Source: Myxococcales bacterium (GTDB lineage: Bacteria > Myxococcota_A > Polyangia > Fen-1088). Taken from it: a DNA stretch of 64,000 nucleotides. Of the stretch, positions 29,979-39,480 are shown piece after piece. The stretch covers positions 1-64,000 of the forward strand of contig PLNW01000151.1 in the NCBI GenBank assembly GCA_003142855.1. Direction: 5' to 3'. The first letter of the stretch is position 1. Each line of letters starts with the position of its first letter. The translations under genes were made by a program, and so were the position numbers. A model generated the notes under the pieces. It saw only the letters and a program-made list of their open reading frames with translations, had not been told where the DNA came from and made no database searches.

Positions 29979-30707
29979 ATGACGCCCAATTCGCACCGGT
30001 CGCACGCATATGCATGGCTCGCCGTTCTCGCTTCTGTGAGCACAGCCGGTTGTCTTTGCCCACCTTGCCCTGGGGCCGGTGCGGCCCCGCCAGCGGCGAC
30101 AGTGGCTGCGGCGAGCGCTGCCGCCCCGGCCGCATCTGCCCCGGCCGCGTCTGCGCCGGCGGCAGTAGGCAGCCGCCTCGTCATCTGGAACGGCGACGAT
30201 ACGGGAGGCGGCGCACAGGGGTGGGCTTCTTGCGACAAGACGGCTGAGTGCAAGACCAAGCTCGGACCGGATTCGGGCAGCGGCGTGAATGGCAGCACGG
30301 CTCTCAAGTTCCACGGCGAGGGGCCCGGTTGGCTCGGCATGGGCTGGAACTTGTTTGGTTGGTACCCGGAAACCGCGGGGATCGACATCAGTCCGTACAG
30401 CCATCTGACCTTCCAGATCCGCGTGGATGCGAAGTCCGCCGAGGCCGCGCCAGAGTACCTCGGCCTGGCGCTCGGGTGCAGCAACAAGAGCGCGAAAGAC
30501 ACCGCCGACGCGCCGATCGACAAGTTCGTAAAGGCCTTCGCGGACGGAAAGTGGCACAAGGTTGAAATCCCGATCTCCGTGTTGACCAAGGGGGCCGGCG
30601 CGAAGTTCGACCTGCAGTCGTTCTGGGAGTTCCGGCTGCACACTTGGACCGGGACGCCGAAGAATTTTGATATCTACATCGACGATATTGCCGCTGAAAA
30701 GCAGTAG
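29979..30707 (+). CDS. Lipoprotein with putative CBM-like domain
   Basis: Lipobox VSTAGC; LTFQIRVDAKSAEAAPEYLGLALGCSNKS...KWHKVEIPISVL...FWEFRLHTWTGTPKNFDIYIDDIAAEK; strong paralog of 41744-42475. Confidence 0.7.
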   Translation: MTPNSHRSHAYAWLAVLASVSTAGCLCPPCPGAGAAPPAATVAAASAAAPAASAPAASAPAAVGSRLVIWNGDDTGGGAQGWASCDKTAECKTKLGPDSGSGVNGSTALKFHGEGPGWLGMGWNLFGWYPETAGIDISPYSHLTFQIRVDAKSAEAAPEYLGLALGCSNKSAKDTADAPIDKFVKAFADGKWHKVEIPISVLTKGAGAKFDLQSFWEFRLHTWTGTPKNFDIYIDDIAAEKQ

Positions 30708-30786
30708 CGGCAGCTCTTTCGCCACGGCCACGCGGTCCAACGTTTTCGCCATGCTCACCAGCAATGCTGCGGATAGGACCGGTGCA

Positions 30787-33147
30787 ATGGGCGGGGCTCG
30801 TTCCCGGGGGTGGGCGATCGCGGTGGCTGTTGCTGTGGGACTCGGCAGTGGCGTGGCATGTGTCGATACTGGCGACTCCGCGGATGCATCGCAGACATCT
30901 TTCGATGCGCCGCAGGCATCCGGCGGGTCGGGCGGAGGGGGGGCCGGGGCGCCCGGGACCTGCGAATTGCCAGCGCCGGCAGAGTATTCAGGCGACGCAG
31001 GCATCCCGTTCGAAGACACGACCACTCCGGGGCCGTACGCGTGGAAGAACGTGGTCATCAAAGGTGGGGGCTTTGTCAGCGGCATCATCATGAGCCCCGT
31101 GCTCAAAGGGCTCGCCTTCGCCCGCACCGATGTCGGAGGCGCCTACCGCTACGACCCGGCCGGGCGGCGCTGGATGGCCATCACGGATTGGGTCGGGCAC
31201 AACGATTCCAACCTCCTCGGGATCGAGAGCATCGCCCCTGATCCGGTCGATCCCAACCGGGTCTACCTGGCCGCCGGGATGTACCTCACGGCCGGCAACG
31301 GCGCGATTCTGAGCTCGACCGACATGGGACAGACGTGGTCGCGCAACAGCATCTCCGCGCCCATGGGCGGAAACGCGGACGGCCGCTCAATGGGCGAGCG
31401 GCTCGCCGTCGATCCCAACCTGACCAGCACTTTGTACTTTGGCTCGCGCAACACGGGCCTGTGGAAGAGCACGGACTTCGCGAACACATGGACTCAAGTC
31501 AAGAATTTCCCGACGACCGGCGTGTCCAACAACGACGCGGGTGCGCCCCAGGGCTACGGTTTGACCTTCGTTCTCTTCGATCCACGCAGCGGCTCGCCGG
31601 CGGCGCCCTCGGCCGACGGCGGGTCTTCAGACAGCCCCACACCCGTGATCTACGTCGGCGTGGGCGTGACGGCCGGGACGGCGCTCTATCGCACGACCGA
31701 CGCAGGCGCGACCTGGGAAGCGGTTGCCGGGCAGCCCACCGGGATGATGCCTCATCATGCGGTGCTGGACGGGTGCGGCAACATGTACCTTGCGTACAAC
31801 AACGGGCCAGGCCCGAACAGCATCACGAGTGGCACGGTTTGGCGATTCAGCATGGACAGCGGTGAGTGGACCGATGTGAAAGTCCCGCCAGGTGCCGGCG
31901 GATTTGGCGGAATCGCCGCCGATGCAGAACATCCGGGAACGCTCATCGTGACGACGATCGATCGCTGGTCGCCGGGCGACGAGATCTACCGCACCACGAG
32001 CGGCGGGCCGCCCTGGGAAGCGCTCGAGTCGGCGGCGAAGACCGATGTGGGTGGGGCGCCCTGGGTGTTGTGGCACAGACCGAGCGTGGGGCCGCCGGGA
32101 TGGATGGGCGATGTCGAGATCGATCCCTTCAATCCAGCGCGCGCTCTCTACATCACCGGGGGAGGCATCTGGTCGAGCGACGACGTCACGGATGCCGACA
32201 AGGGAGCTGCGACTCTTTGGACCTTCGAGGATGACGGTCTTGAAGAAACCGTCGTGCAGGATCTCATCAGCCCCCCGGCAGGCGCCCCGCTGTTCAGCGC
32301 GGTGGGTGACATCGGCGGGTTCCGCCACGACGACCTCGACGTCTCTCCTGCGGGAGGCTTTTTCAGCAACCCGGTCTTCGGGAGCGGGGCAGGCCTCGAT
32401 TTTGCCCAAGGCGCCCCGAACATCGTCGTGCGCGTGGGCTCGCCGTCCGGTGGGCAGGCCGGCGCCTACTCCACGGATGGGGGAACGACGTGGATCGCAT
32501 TTGCCAAGGCGCCCGCCGTGCCGACGGGAGGGACATTCAGGGGCTCGGGCTCGATCGCGATCTCGGCCGACGGCAAGACATTCCTGTGGGCTGCGCAGGG
32601 GGCCACGCCCTCGTACTCGCAAGACAACGGCACCACGTGGACCGGATGCGTGGGGCTTGCCGCTGGCGTGCGGGTGGCCGCCGACCGTGTCAATGCCTCC
32701 AAGTTCTACGCAAGCGACCGCAATGGGATGTACGTGAGCACCGACGGCGGTGCCAACTTCGCGCACACCCCCGCGTCCGCGTCCGGACGACCGCGCCCCG
32801 TGTTCGGAATCGAGGGGGATGTTTGGGTCGCCGCGGGCTCCGGCCTGTTCCACTCGCAGGACTCGGCAGCGACGTTCACGCAAGTGGCGCAGGTGAACAC
32901 TGCGGGCGCGGTGGGATTCGGGATGCCAGCGCCGGGGCAGAGCTACCCGGCCGTGTACCTCGCCGGCTCCGTGGCCAATGTCTGGGGCACGTACCGCTCC
33001 GACGACGCCGGGGCCACCTGGCAGCGCATCGATGATCCGCAGCATCAGTTCAGCTGGATCAACTGTTTGACCGGCGACCCGCGCCTTTACGGCCGTGTCT
33101 ATCTCGGCACGGGCGGCAGGGGGATCCTCTACGGCGACCCGCGATAG
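30787..33147 (+). CDS. GH74 xyloglucanase-like secreted lipoprotein
   Basis: KNVVIKGGGFVSGIIMSPVLKGLAFARTDVGGAYRYD; MGDVEIDPFNPARALYITGGGIW; repeated propeller blades; upstream in-frame ATG at 30751. Confidence 0.93.
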   Translation: MGGARSRGWAIAVAVAVGLGSGVACVDTGDSADASQTSFDAPQASGGSGGGGAGAPGTCELPAPAEYSGDAGIPFEDTTTPGPYAWKNVVIKGGGFVSGIIMSPVLKGLAFARTDVGGAYRYDPAGRRWMAITDWVGHNDSNLLGIESIAPDPVDPNRVYLAAGMYLTAGNGAILSSTDMGQTWSRNSISAPMGGNADGRSMGERLAVDPNLTSTLYFGSRNTGLWKSTDFANTWTQVKNFPTTGVSNNDAGAPQGYGLTFVLFDPRSGSPAAPSADGGSSDSPTPVIYVGVGVTAGTALYRTTDAGATWEAVAGQPTGMMPHHAVLDGCGNMYLAYNNGPGPNSITSGTVWRFSMDSGEWTDVKVPPGAGGFGGIAADAEHPGTLIVTTIDRWSPGDEIYRTTSGGPPWEALESAAKTDVGGAPWVLWHRPSVGPPGWMGDVEIDPFNPARALYITGGGIWSSDDVTDADKGAATLWTFEDDGLEETVVQDLISPPAGAPLFSAVGDIGGFRHDDLDVSPAGGFFSNPVFGSGAGLDFAQGAPNIVVRVGSPSGGQAGAYSTDGGTTWIAFAKAPAVPTGGTFRGSGSIAISADGKTFLWAAQGATPSYSQDNGTTWTGCVGLAAGVRVAADRVNASKFYASDRNGMYVSTDGGANFAHTPASASGRPRPVFGIEGDVWVAAGSGLFHSQDSAATFTQVAQVNTAGAVGFGMPAPGQSYPAVYLAGSVANVWGTYRSDDAGATWQRIDDPQHQFSWINCLTGDPRLYGRVYLGTGGRGILYGDPR

Positions 33148-33178
33148 GGACACTTACATAGGAGAAGGAGCAAGGAAA

Positions 33179-35461
33179 ATGGCCAAAACTTCGTGGGCGA
33201 TGTCGTTGGCAGTGATCTTGTCGGCTCTGGCGCAGCATGGCTGCAAGATTTGTTCTTGCGCTGAGCGACCGGGAGCGCAGACGCCCGGCGCGGCCCTGGC
33301 GGCGACTCCGACAGCCGAAGCGGCAAAGAGCGGCGGGAGCGTGGCGTACAATTGGAAGAACGTCGTCATCCTCGGCGGGGGATTCGTCAGCGGCATCATC
33401 TTCAGTCCCGTCGAGAAGGATCTCATCTATGCCCGCACCGACGTGGGTGGCGCGTACCGCTGGAACCAGGCGGACAAGAGCTGGACCGCCATCACCGACG
33501 AATTCGGGCGCGACGCGAATTCCGGCATCGAGAGCCTTGCCGCTGATCCGGTCGACGGCAACAAGGTGTACTTGGCCGCAGGAACCTACACCGGATCGTG
33601 GGCGGGCAACGGCTACATCCTGCGTTCGAACGATCGCGGCAACACCTGGCAAAAGACCGACATGCCCATCAAGATGGGCGGCAACGAGGATGGCCGCTCG
33701 AACGGCGAACGGCTCGCCATCGATCCCAATCTGACCAGCGTTCTTTACTTCGGGTCGCGCAAGAACGGGCTGTGGAAGAGCACGGACTCGGGCGCAAGCT
33801 GGGACAAGGTCAGCAGCTTCTCGGCCTCTGACAGTGGCAACGGAACCGGCATCCCCATCGTCCTTTTCGACAAGGCGAGCGGAGCCAAGGGCAAACCCAC
33901 GCCGATCATCTACGCCGGCGTCGCCAACAAGGACGGCAGCCTCTTTCGCAGCACCGATGCCGGCGAGACCTGGAAGCTGGTGCCCAAGCAGCCCATGGGC
34001 GTGATGGCCACTCACGCCGAGTTCGACTCGACCGGCGTTCTGTACATCAGCTACGGAGATGTCACGGGCCCGAACAATATGATGATGGGCTCAGTCTGGA
34101 AATATCAACCCAAGCAGGAGAAGTTCACCGACATCACACCCGCCGCCCCGAAAAAGGACGACAGCTTCGGCTACGGCGGCTTGTCGGTCGACGCCGCGCA
34201 CCCCGGGACCGTCATGGTCAGCACCATCGACCGGTGGACCCACGGCGACGAGGTCTACCGGACCACCGACGGTGGCAAGACCTGGAAGCCTCTCTTTACC
34301 AAGGTCGTGCGCGACGACGCCGGTGCGAAGTACCTTTACTGGCACAAGCCCAATGACCCGATTGGCAGGGGCTGGATGGGTGACATCGACATCGACCCCT
34401 TCAATCCGGGCCGGGTCATGTACGTCACGGGACAAGGGATCTGGGGTACCGAGGACGCGACCGCCTCGGATTCTGACCAGCCCACGCACTGGACGTTCAT
34501 CGACCGCGGGCTCGAAGAAACCGTCGTCTCGGCTCTGGTCAGCCCACCCTCCGGGCCACCGCTGCTCAGCGCCGTAGGTGATCTCTGCGGATTCCGTCAC
34601 GACGACCTGAATGCGCCCTCTGCCGACGGGATGTTCGACAATCCGCTGTGCGGCTCGGGCAGCGGAATCGACGTCGCCTGGGGCAAGCCCGATGTCGTCG
34701 CGCGGATCGGTTGGCACGACAAGCAATGGGGAGCCTACTCCCTCGACGGCGGCAAGAGCTGGACGCCCTTCGCATCCAATCCCAAGGGCAAGGGCACCGG
34801 ATCGATCGCCGTTTCTGCGGACGGCGCGACCTTCCTGTGGGGGCCCAGGGACGGGGTGGTCGTCTATTCCAAGGATCGGGGCGCGACCTGGTCCCGCGCA
34901 GAGGGGCTTCCCGACGCGGAACCGGATCCCGACTGGGCGCCGGTCCATTTCCGACCGGCCGCGGATCGTGTGAACCCGAAGAAGTTCTACGTACTCGACG
35001 CCAAGGGCGGACAGGCGTACACGAGCACGGACGGCGGAGCCCACTTCACCCCGTCGCCCGGCGGGCTGCCCAGTCTTCCCGACTACCAGCTTGTTTCGGC
35101 TTCGGCGCAGGCCGCACCCGGTATCGAGGGCGACGTGTGGCTCACCAACCTCAAGGAGATCAATCACTCGACCGATTCGGGCAAGACCTACGTGGCCATC
35201 GATGGGGTGACCGAGGCGCATGCGCTCGGCTTTGGCAAGCCGGCCGAGGGCAAGAAGTATCCGGCCCTGTATCTCATGGGCAAGGTCAACGACAAGCCGG
35301 GCTTCTACCGCTCCGACGACGCCGGCGTGACCTGGGTGAGGATCAACGATGATCGCCACCAGTTCGGCTCCTGCGGCGAAATCATCGGCGACCCGCGCGT
35401 GTATGGCCGGGTCTACGTGGGCACCGGCGGTCGGGGCATCCTGGTCGGCGAGCCGAAGTAG
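33179..35461 (+). CDS. GH74 xyloglucanase-like protein, paralog of the previous gene
   Basis: KNVVILGGGFVSGIIFSPVEKDLIYARTDVGGAYRWN; MGDIDIDPFNPGRVMYVTGQGIW; AHPGTVMVSTIDRWTHGDEVYRTTDGG. Confidence 0.93.
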   Translation: MAKTSWAMSLAVILSALAQHGCKICSCAERPGAQTPGAALAATPTAEAAKSGGSVAYNWKNVVILGGGFVSGIIFSPVEKDLIYARTDVGGAYRWNQADKSWTAITDEFGRDANSGIESLAADPVDGNKVYLAAGTYTGSWAGNGYILRSNDRGNTWQKTDMPIKMGGNEDGRSNGERLAIDPNLTSVLYFGSRKNGLWKSTDSGASWDKVSSFSASDSGNGTGIPIVLFDKASGAKGKPTPIIYAGVANKDGSLFRSTDAGETWKLVPKQPMGVMATHAEFDSTGVLYISYGDVTGPNNMMMGSVWKYQPKQEKFTDITPAAPKKDDSFGYGGLSVDAAHPGTVMVSTIDRWTHGDEVYRTTDGGKTWKPLFTKVVRDDAGAKYLYWHKPNDPIGRGWMGDIDIDPFNPGRVMYVTGQGIWGTEDATASDSDQPTHWTFIDRGLEETVVSALVSPPSGPPLLSAVGDLCGFRHDDLNAPSADGMFDNPLCGSGSGIDVAWGKPDVVARIGWHDKQWGAYSLDGGKSWTPFASNPKGKGTGSIAVSADGATFLWGPRDGVVVYSKDRGATWSRAEGLPDAEPDPDWAPVHFRPAADRVNPKKFYVLDAKGGQAYTSTDGGAHFTPSPGGLPSLPDYQLVSASAQAAPGIEGDVWLTNLKEINHSTDSGKTYVAIDGVTEAHALGFGKPAEGKKYPALYLMGKVNDKPGFYRSDDAGVTWVRINDDRHQFGSCGEIIGDPRVYGRVYVGTGGRGILVGEPK

Positions 35462-35480
35462 CACGCACCGCGGGCGCAGA

Positions 35481-35888
35481 CTACCAAACGATGCGGACGC
35501 CTACGCTGGGGGCAAAGGACGAAATTTTCGGGTCAACGGTCACGAGCGGCAAACCGAGGGCCGCGGCGCTGGCAAGGATGTGGCGGTCGCACGGATCGCG
35601 ATGGTCCCATTCGAAAGCAGCGGCAGCCCATGCGATGGGCGCAGTGACGGGAAGAATCGTAAAGCCGAGTGCGAACCTTTCTAGCCAGTCGGCTGGATCT
35701 GTCGTGGTGGCAAGGCGTCCCTGCCGAAGAAGGCGCGCGGTCTCGCTCAGAGTGATATCCGATATGTAGAGATCGGCAGGGGCGGCACGGCCTAGCGCAT
35801 TCCGGACGGACGCGCTCAATCGAGCGGGCTCTATCTCAAGCCAAATCGCTGCATGGGTGTCGAGAAGGTAGCCCCCCTTCGGGCGCAT
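35481..35888 (-). CDS. PIN-domain toxin, VapC family
   Basis: GYLLDTHAAIWLEIEP; YISDITLSETARLLRQGRL; DHRDPCDRHILASAAALGLPLVTVDPKI. Confidence 0.9.
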   Translation of the reverse strand: MRPKGGYLLDTHAAIWLEIEPARLSASVRNALGRAAPADLYISDITLSETARLLRQGRLATTTDPADWLERFALGFTILPVTAPIAWAAAAFEWDHRDPCDRHILASAAALGLPLVTVDPKISSFAPSVGVRIVW

Positions 35889-35895
35889 GGCCGGG

Positions 35896-36123
35896 TCATC
35901 GCCCCCAATCTTCCAACGGAATGACAGGAGCGACCGGATCATAGTCGGGTGCCAGGCTCGCCGTGCCGGCGAGCGCTCGCATGGTCACGGCAGGAGGCAC
36001 ACGCCGCAACTCATGCTCAATCGCCTGGCGGGCGAATTGCGATGGCTTCTGCTTGGTGCGACGGGCCGCCGCGCGCACCTTCTTGTATAGCGGCACGGGC
36101 AAGTGTATGGAGAGCGTGGGCAT
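35896..36123 (-). CDS. Ribbon-helix-helix-like antitoxin, VapB-like
   Basis: MPTLSIHLPVPLYKKVRAAARRTKQKPSQFARQAIEHEL; stop lies 7 nt before the PIN toxin start. Confidence 0.82.
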   Translation of the reverse strand: MPTLSIHLPVPLYKKVRAAARRTKQKPSQFARQAIEHELRRVPPAVTMRALAGTASLAPDYDPVAPVIPLEDWGR

Positions 36124-36124
36124 G

Positions 36125-36142
36125 TCTATAGATTTCTATAGA
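36125..36142. promoter_or_regulatory. Two TCTATAGA palindromes 10 bp apart, candidate antitoxin operator
   Basis: TCTATAGATTTCTATAGA directly abutting the antitoxin start codon. Confidence 0.55.
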
Positions 36143-36162
36143 TATGAGCACTTGTCAAGCGC

Positions 36163-37788
36163 TCAACCCGCGATCCCGAGTGGTGAGAAGTAGGCGAAGA
36201 TGAGCACGATGACGAGGACGATGGCCAACGAGAGCACGAGGTCGCGACTGTTCCAGCTGGCACGTGATTGCGCCTTGTCTGCTGCCACGGTTGTCCCATA
36301 GGTCAGACCGTTGAGCTGGGACTGGGACGGTTTCTCGGTGAGAAGGCTGACGACGATCATCACGACAATGGAGAATATGAAGAGGAGGATGCAGAAATAG
36401 AGGAAGTTGATCGTGGCAAAGGCATACAGGAATCCGCTCAACGAGTGCCGGAAAAGCTCAAGCACGATGCGCAGGATGCCGACGACGAAGCCTGACACCA
36501 TGGCAGTCAGCGCGCCCTTGCCATTGATGCGCGGGACGAAGACACCAAGCAAAAAGACAGCGGCGATGGGCGGGGCCAGATAGGACTGGACGCTCTGGAG
36601 ATACTGGTAGAGCGTGTCGGAGATCCCCTTCATGACGGGAATCCACAGCGTTCCGAGAAGAACCACCGACGCTGTGGCAATGCGCCCGACCTTGACCAGT
36701 TCCTTCTCCGTCGTGTTCGGCTTGATCTTCTGATAGATGTCCAGGGTGAAGAGGGTCGAGCAAGCATTGTAGACGGAGGCGAGCGAGCTCATGAGGGCGG
36801 CCAGGATGCCGCCCGCGAGCAGGCCGCGCAGGCCGACCGGCAGCAGAGTCTTGACCAAGGTTGGGAATGCCTGATCGGACTGGGGGAGTTGGATCTTGCC
36901 CGAACGCGAAAGCGCATACGCCATCAATCCGGGAATCAGGAAGACGAAGAAGGGAAGCATCTTGAGGTAGGCAGCGAAGATGGTTCCCCGCCGGGCTTGC
37001 TGCTCGTTGCGGGCCGCGAGACAGCGCTGCACGATGTGCTGATCGGTGCACCAATACCAGATGCCGACGATGGGAGAGGCAAACAGGATCCCCAGCCACG
37101 GGAAGTCGGGATTCGAGAGCGGGAGGAACATGTTCAGGTGATCCTTGGGCACCGAATTGACCAGGTTGTTCCAGCCGCCGATTTCAATGAAACCCGAGAT
37201 GGTCAGAATGATGGAACCGCCGAGCAGAACGATGGCTTGCAGTGCCTCGGTGTACATGACGGCATGAAGCCCGCCGAAAACCGTATAGGCCCCGGTCACG
37301 GCGATCAGCACAATCGCCCCTGTCCAGAAGTCGACCCCTAGAAAGGAGTTGAATACGACCGCGCCGGCGTAGATCGTCACGGAGGCCTTGGCGATGACGT
37401 AACTGAGCAGTTGCACGATGGAGAGAAGCCAACGCGTCTTCTCGTTGTACCTGCGCTCCAGGAATTCCGGCATGGTGAAGACCTTGCTGCGCATATAGAA
37501 GGGAACGAATACCCATCCCAGCGTGAGCACGATCCAGGAATGCAGCTCGTAATGCCCCATGGCCAGGCCGGATTTCGCGCCGGTGCCCGCCAGCCCGACG
37601 ATGTGTTCGGAACCGACGTTCGAGGCGAGAATGGAAGCCCCAATGACAAACCAGCCCAGGTTTCTGTTAGCCAGGAAGTAGTCGGAGGGCGAGTCCTTTT
37701 TCCTCCTGATCGACCAGACAGAAATGCCTCCGATCAGAAGGAAATAGATGCCGACCGTAATCCAGTCAACCAGGCCAAGGATTGCCAT
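36163..37788 (-). CDS. Sodium:solute symporter (SSS family), likely sugar transporter
   Basis: About 13-14 hydrophobic segments; SDYFLANRNLGWFVIGASILASNVGSEHIVGLAGTGAKSGLAMGHYE; GGLHAVMYTEALQAIVLLGG; RBS AGGAG. Confidence 0.93.
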   Translation of the reverse strand: MAILGLVDWITVGIYFLLIGGISVWSIRRKKDSPSDYFLANRNLGWFVIGASILASNVGSEHIVGLAGTGAKSGLAMGHYELHSWIVLTLGWVFVPFYMRSKVFTMPEFLERRYNEKTRWLLSIVQLLSYVIAKASVTIYAGAVVFNSFLGVDFWTGAIVLIAVTGAYTVFGGLHAVMYTEALQAIVLLGGSIILTISGFIEIGGWNNLVNSVPKDHLNMFLPLSNPDFPWLGILFASPIVGIWYWCTDQHIVQRCLAARNEQQARRGTIFAAYLKMLPFFVFLIPGLMAYALSRSGKIQLPQSDQAFPTLVKTLLPVGLRGLLAGGILAALMSSLASVYNACSTLFTLDIYQKIKPNTTEKELVKVGRIATASVVLLGTLWIPVMKGISDTLYQYLQSVQSYLAPPIAAVFLLGVFVPRINGKGALTAMVSGFVVGILRIVLELFRHSLSGFLYAFATINFLYFCILLFIFSIVVMIVVSLLTEKPSQSQLNGLTYGTTVAADKAQSRASWNSRDLVLSLAIVLVIVLIFAYFSPLGIAG

Positions 37789-37890
37789 GCGAGTTCCTCT
37801 CCTTTTCGACCGGCACGATACCTGTCCTTCGCCAGGTTGTCACGGTGTCCGAAGCCGCTAAGCCGCTTGCGTCGCAGCCCAGCGGACGTG

Positions 37891-39282
37891 TCAGCGAACT
37901 GCTGCTGGAAGGTCCACCCTGCGGATGCGGTTGTAGGGCCCGCCGTCGCCCGAGTTTCCGTCAGCGACGAACACTGCACTGCCATCGGACAGGACGTCGA
38001 GCCCTTCCTGGCCGTAGAATTCGGCGCTGGCACCACTGCCATCCGCGAAACCGATCGTTCCATTTCCGGCCAGGGTCATCACGTTGCCGGCGGCGTCGAT
38101 ACGCCGAATCCGGTGCGCCCCATTGTCGCTGACGTAGAGATTGCCAGCGACGTCGCTGGCCACATCGATCGGGCGATAGAACAAGGCCTGCGACGCCGGT
38201 CCGTCATTCGTCCCCAGGGTGTCCCCGCCGGCCAGAGTGGTGACGTTGCCATTCAGGTCCAGTACGCGGATGCGGCCGTTGCCGGAGTCCGCGACGATGA
38301 TTCTTCCGTCCGGGGCAACCACCAGACCGTAGGGGGAGTTGAAGGCAGCGCGCGTTCCCTGCCCGTCGGCGAAGCCGGGGCAGCCACTCCCCGCCAGCAC
38401 CGCGAGGGATGCGTCGGTCGGATTCAGCAGTCGCACGACATGGTTCCGGAAGTCCCCTAGGACCAGCCGACCATCGGCGAGCTGGGCCACCCCACGCGGA
38501 CTTCCTATGTCGGCCCTGACCGCGACCTTCTGACCGGTGCTGGGGTCGATGGACCAGATGGTCCCGGTGGTGGCGCTCTTCGCCCCGTTGGGATCGTGGT
38601 CCGTGTCGACGAACAATTGCCCGGCCCTGGTGGCGACTAGCCCGAAAGGCTGCAGGCCGGCGAGGTTGGCCACCGTGGTCACAGCGCCGGTCTCGGTCAC
38701 CCGGCGCAGAAGACCACTGTCGTAGTCGGCGACGAACAGGTCACCCGTCAACCCGACAGCGATGCTGACCGGATTGTCGAAGCGCGCGGCCGCCCCCTGC
38801 CCGTCGACGCCGCCGCTGACGTCGCTGCCGGCCAACGTGGAAACTTGCGCGCCCACCACGAAGTGAAGCGTGGGCGTCCCGGCGAACAGGGGTAACGTGG
38901 GCGCTGGCGAACATGCGCCGCCGCCATCGCCGCCGTCGCCGGCGTCTTCTCCGAACCCTCCGCCATCGTCGCCGTCGCCGGCGTCTTCTCCGAACCCTCC
39001 GGCAGCGACGTCCGCGCTCGCGTTGCCAGCGACATCCGTGCCCACGTCGGCAGCGCCGTGCGCGCCCGCGTCGTCACCGATGGAGACATCAGCCCCACCG
39101 GCCATCCCATCGATTCTCGGGCTTTTGTCGGGAGCCGAGTCATGGGACGCGCCTATGTCGGGCTGTTCCGGACCGGCATCCGCCTTCGGCCCGGAAGAGC
39201 TTTTCCCTCCGCACCCAACCACCAGCGCCAACGAAATCACAGCCGAAAATGATCGAGGCAACCACAGCCTGAAGAGCGCCAT
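37891..39282 (-). CDS. NHL-repeat lipoprotein
   Basis: Lipobox ALVVGC; repeated VTTLAGGDTLGTNDGPASQALFYRPIDVASDVAGNLYVSDNGAHRIRRID units; acidic Gly-rich linker. Confidence 0.82.
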   Translation of the reverse strand: MALFRLWLPRSFSAVISLALVVGCGGKSSSGPKADAGPEQPDIGASHDSAPDKSPRIDGMAGGADVSIGDDAGAHGAADVGTDVAGNASADVAAGGFGEDAGDGDDGGGFGEDAGDGGDGGGACSPAPTLPLFAGTPTLHFVVGAQVSTLAGSDVSGGVDGQGAAARFDNPVSIAVGLTGDLFVADYDSGLLRRVTETGAVTTVANLAGLQPFGLVATRAGQLFVDTDHDPNGAKSATTGTIWSIDPSTGQKVAVRADIGSPRGVAQLADGRLVLGDFRNHVVRLLNPTDASLAVLAGSGCPGFADGQGTRAAFNSPYGLVVAPDGRIIVADSGNGRIRVLDLNGNVTTLAGGDTLGTNDGPASQALFYRPIDVASDVAGNLYVSDNGAHRIRRIDAAGNVMTLAGNGTIGFADGSGASAEFYGQEGLDVLSDGSAVFVADGNSGDGGPYNRIRRVDLPAAVR

Positions 39283-39480
39283 GAAGGGAGTATCGCCGCT
39301 CGGCTGGACGAGGGCCAGTGCTTTCTGACCCCCTGAGCGCCGGAACCAGCAATCCCGACGCCGCCTCGCAGGATCCTTTTCCCGGGCGATGCACGAGTCT
39401 TGCGCGAGTCTAACGTCGCAACTTGCGGCCTCCATAGTTGGGGCACATGCGCCGGGCTACCGTCGAACGAAACGCAGACG

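Noticed and set aside
31627-33153. 508-aa minus-strand ORF over GH74
   Set aside because: Antisense shadow of GH74 with no family motifs
38913-39010. GC-rich duplicated segment in the NHL lipoprotein considered as a mobile repeat
   Set aside because: Simple in-frame duplication encoding GGFGEDAGDGGDGG linker; explained by low-complexity coding
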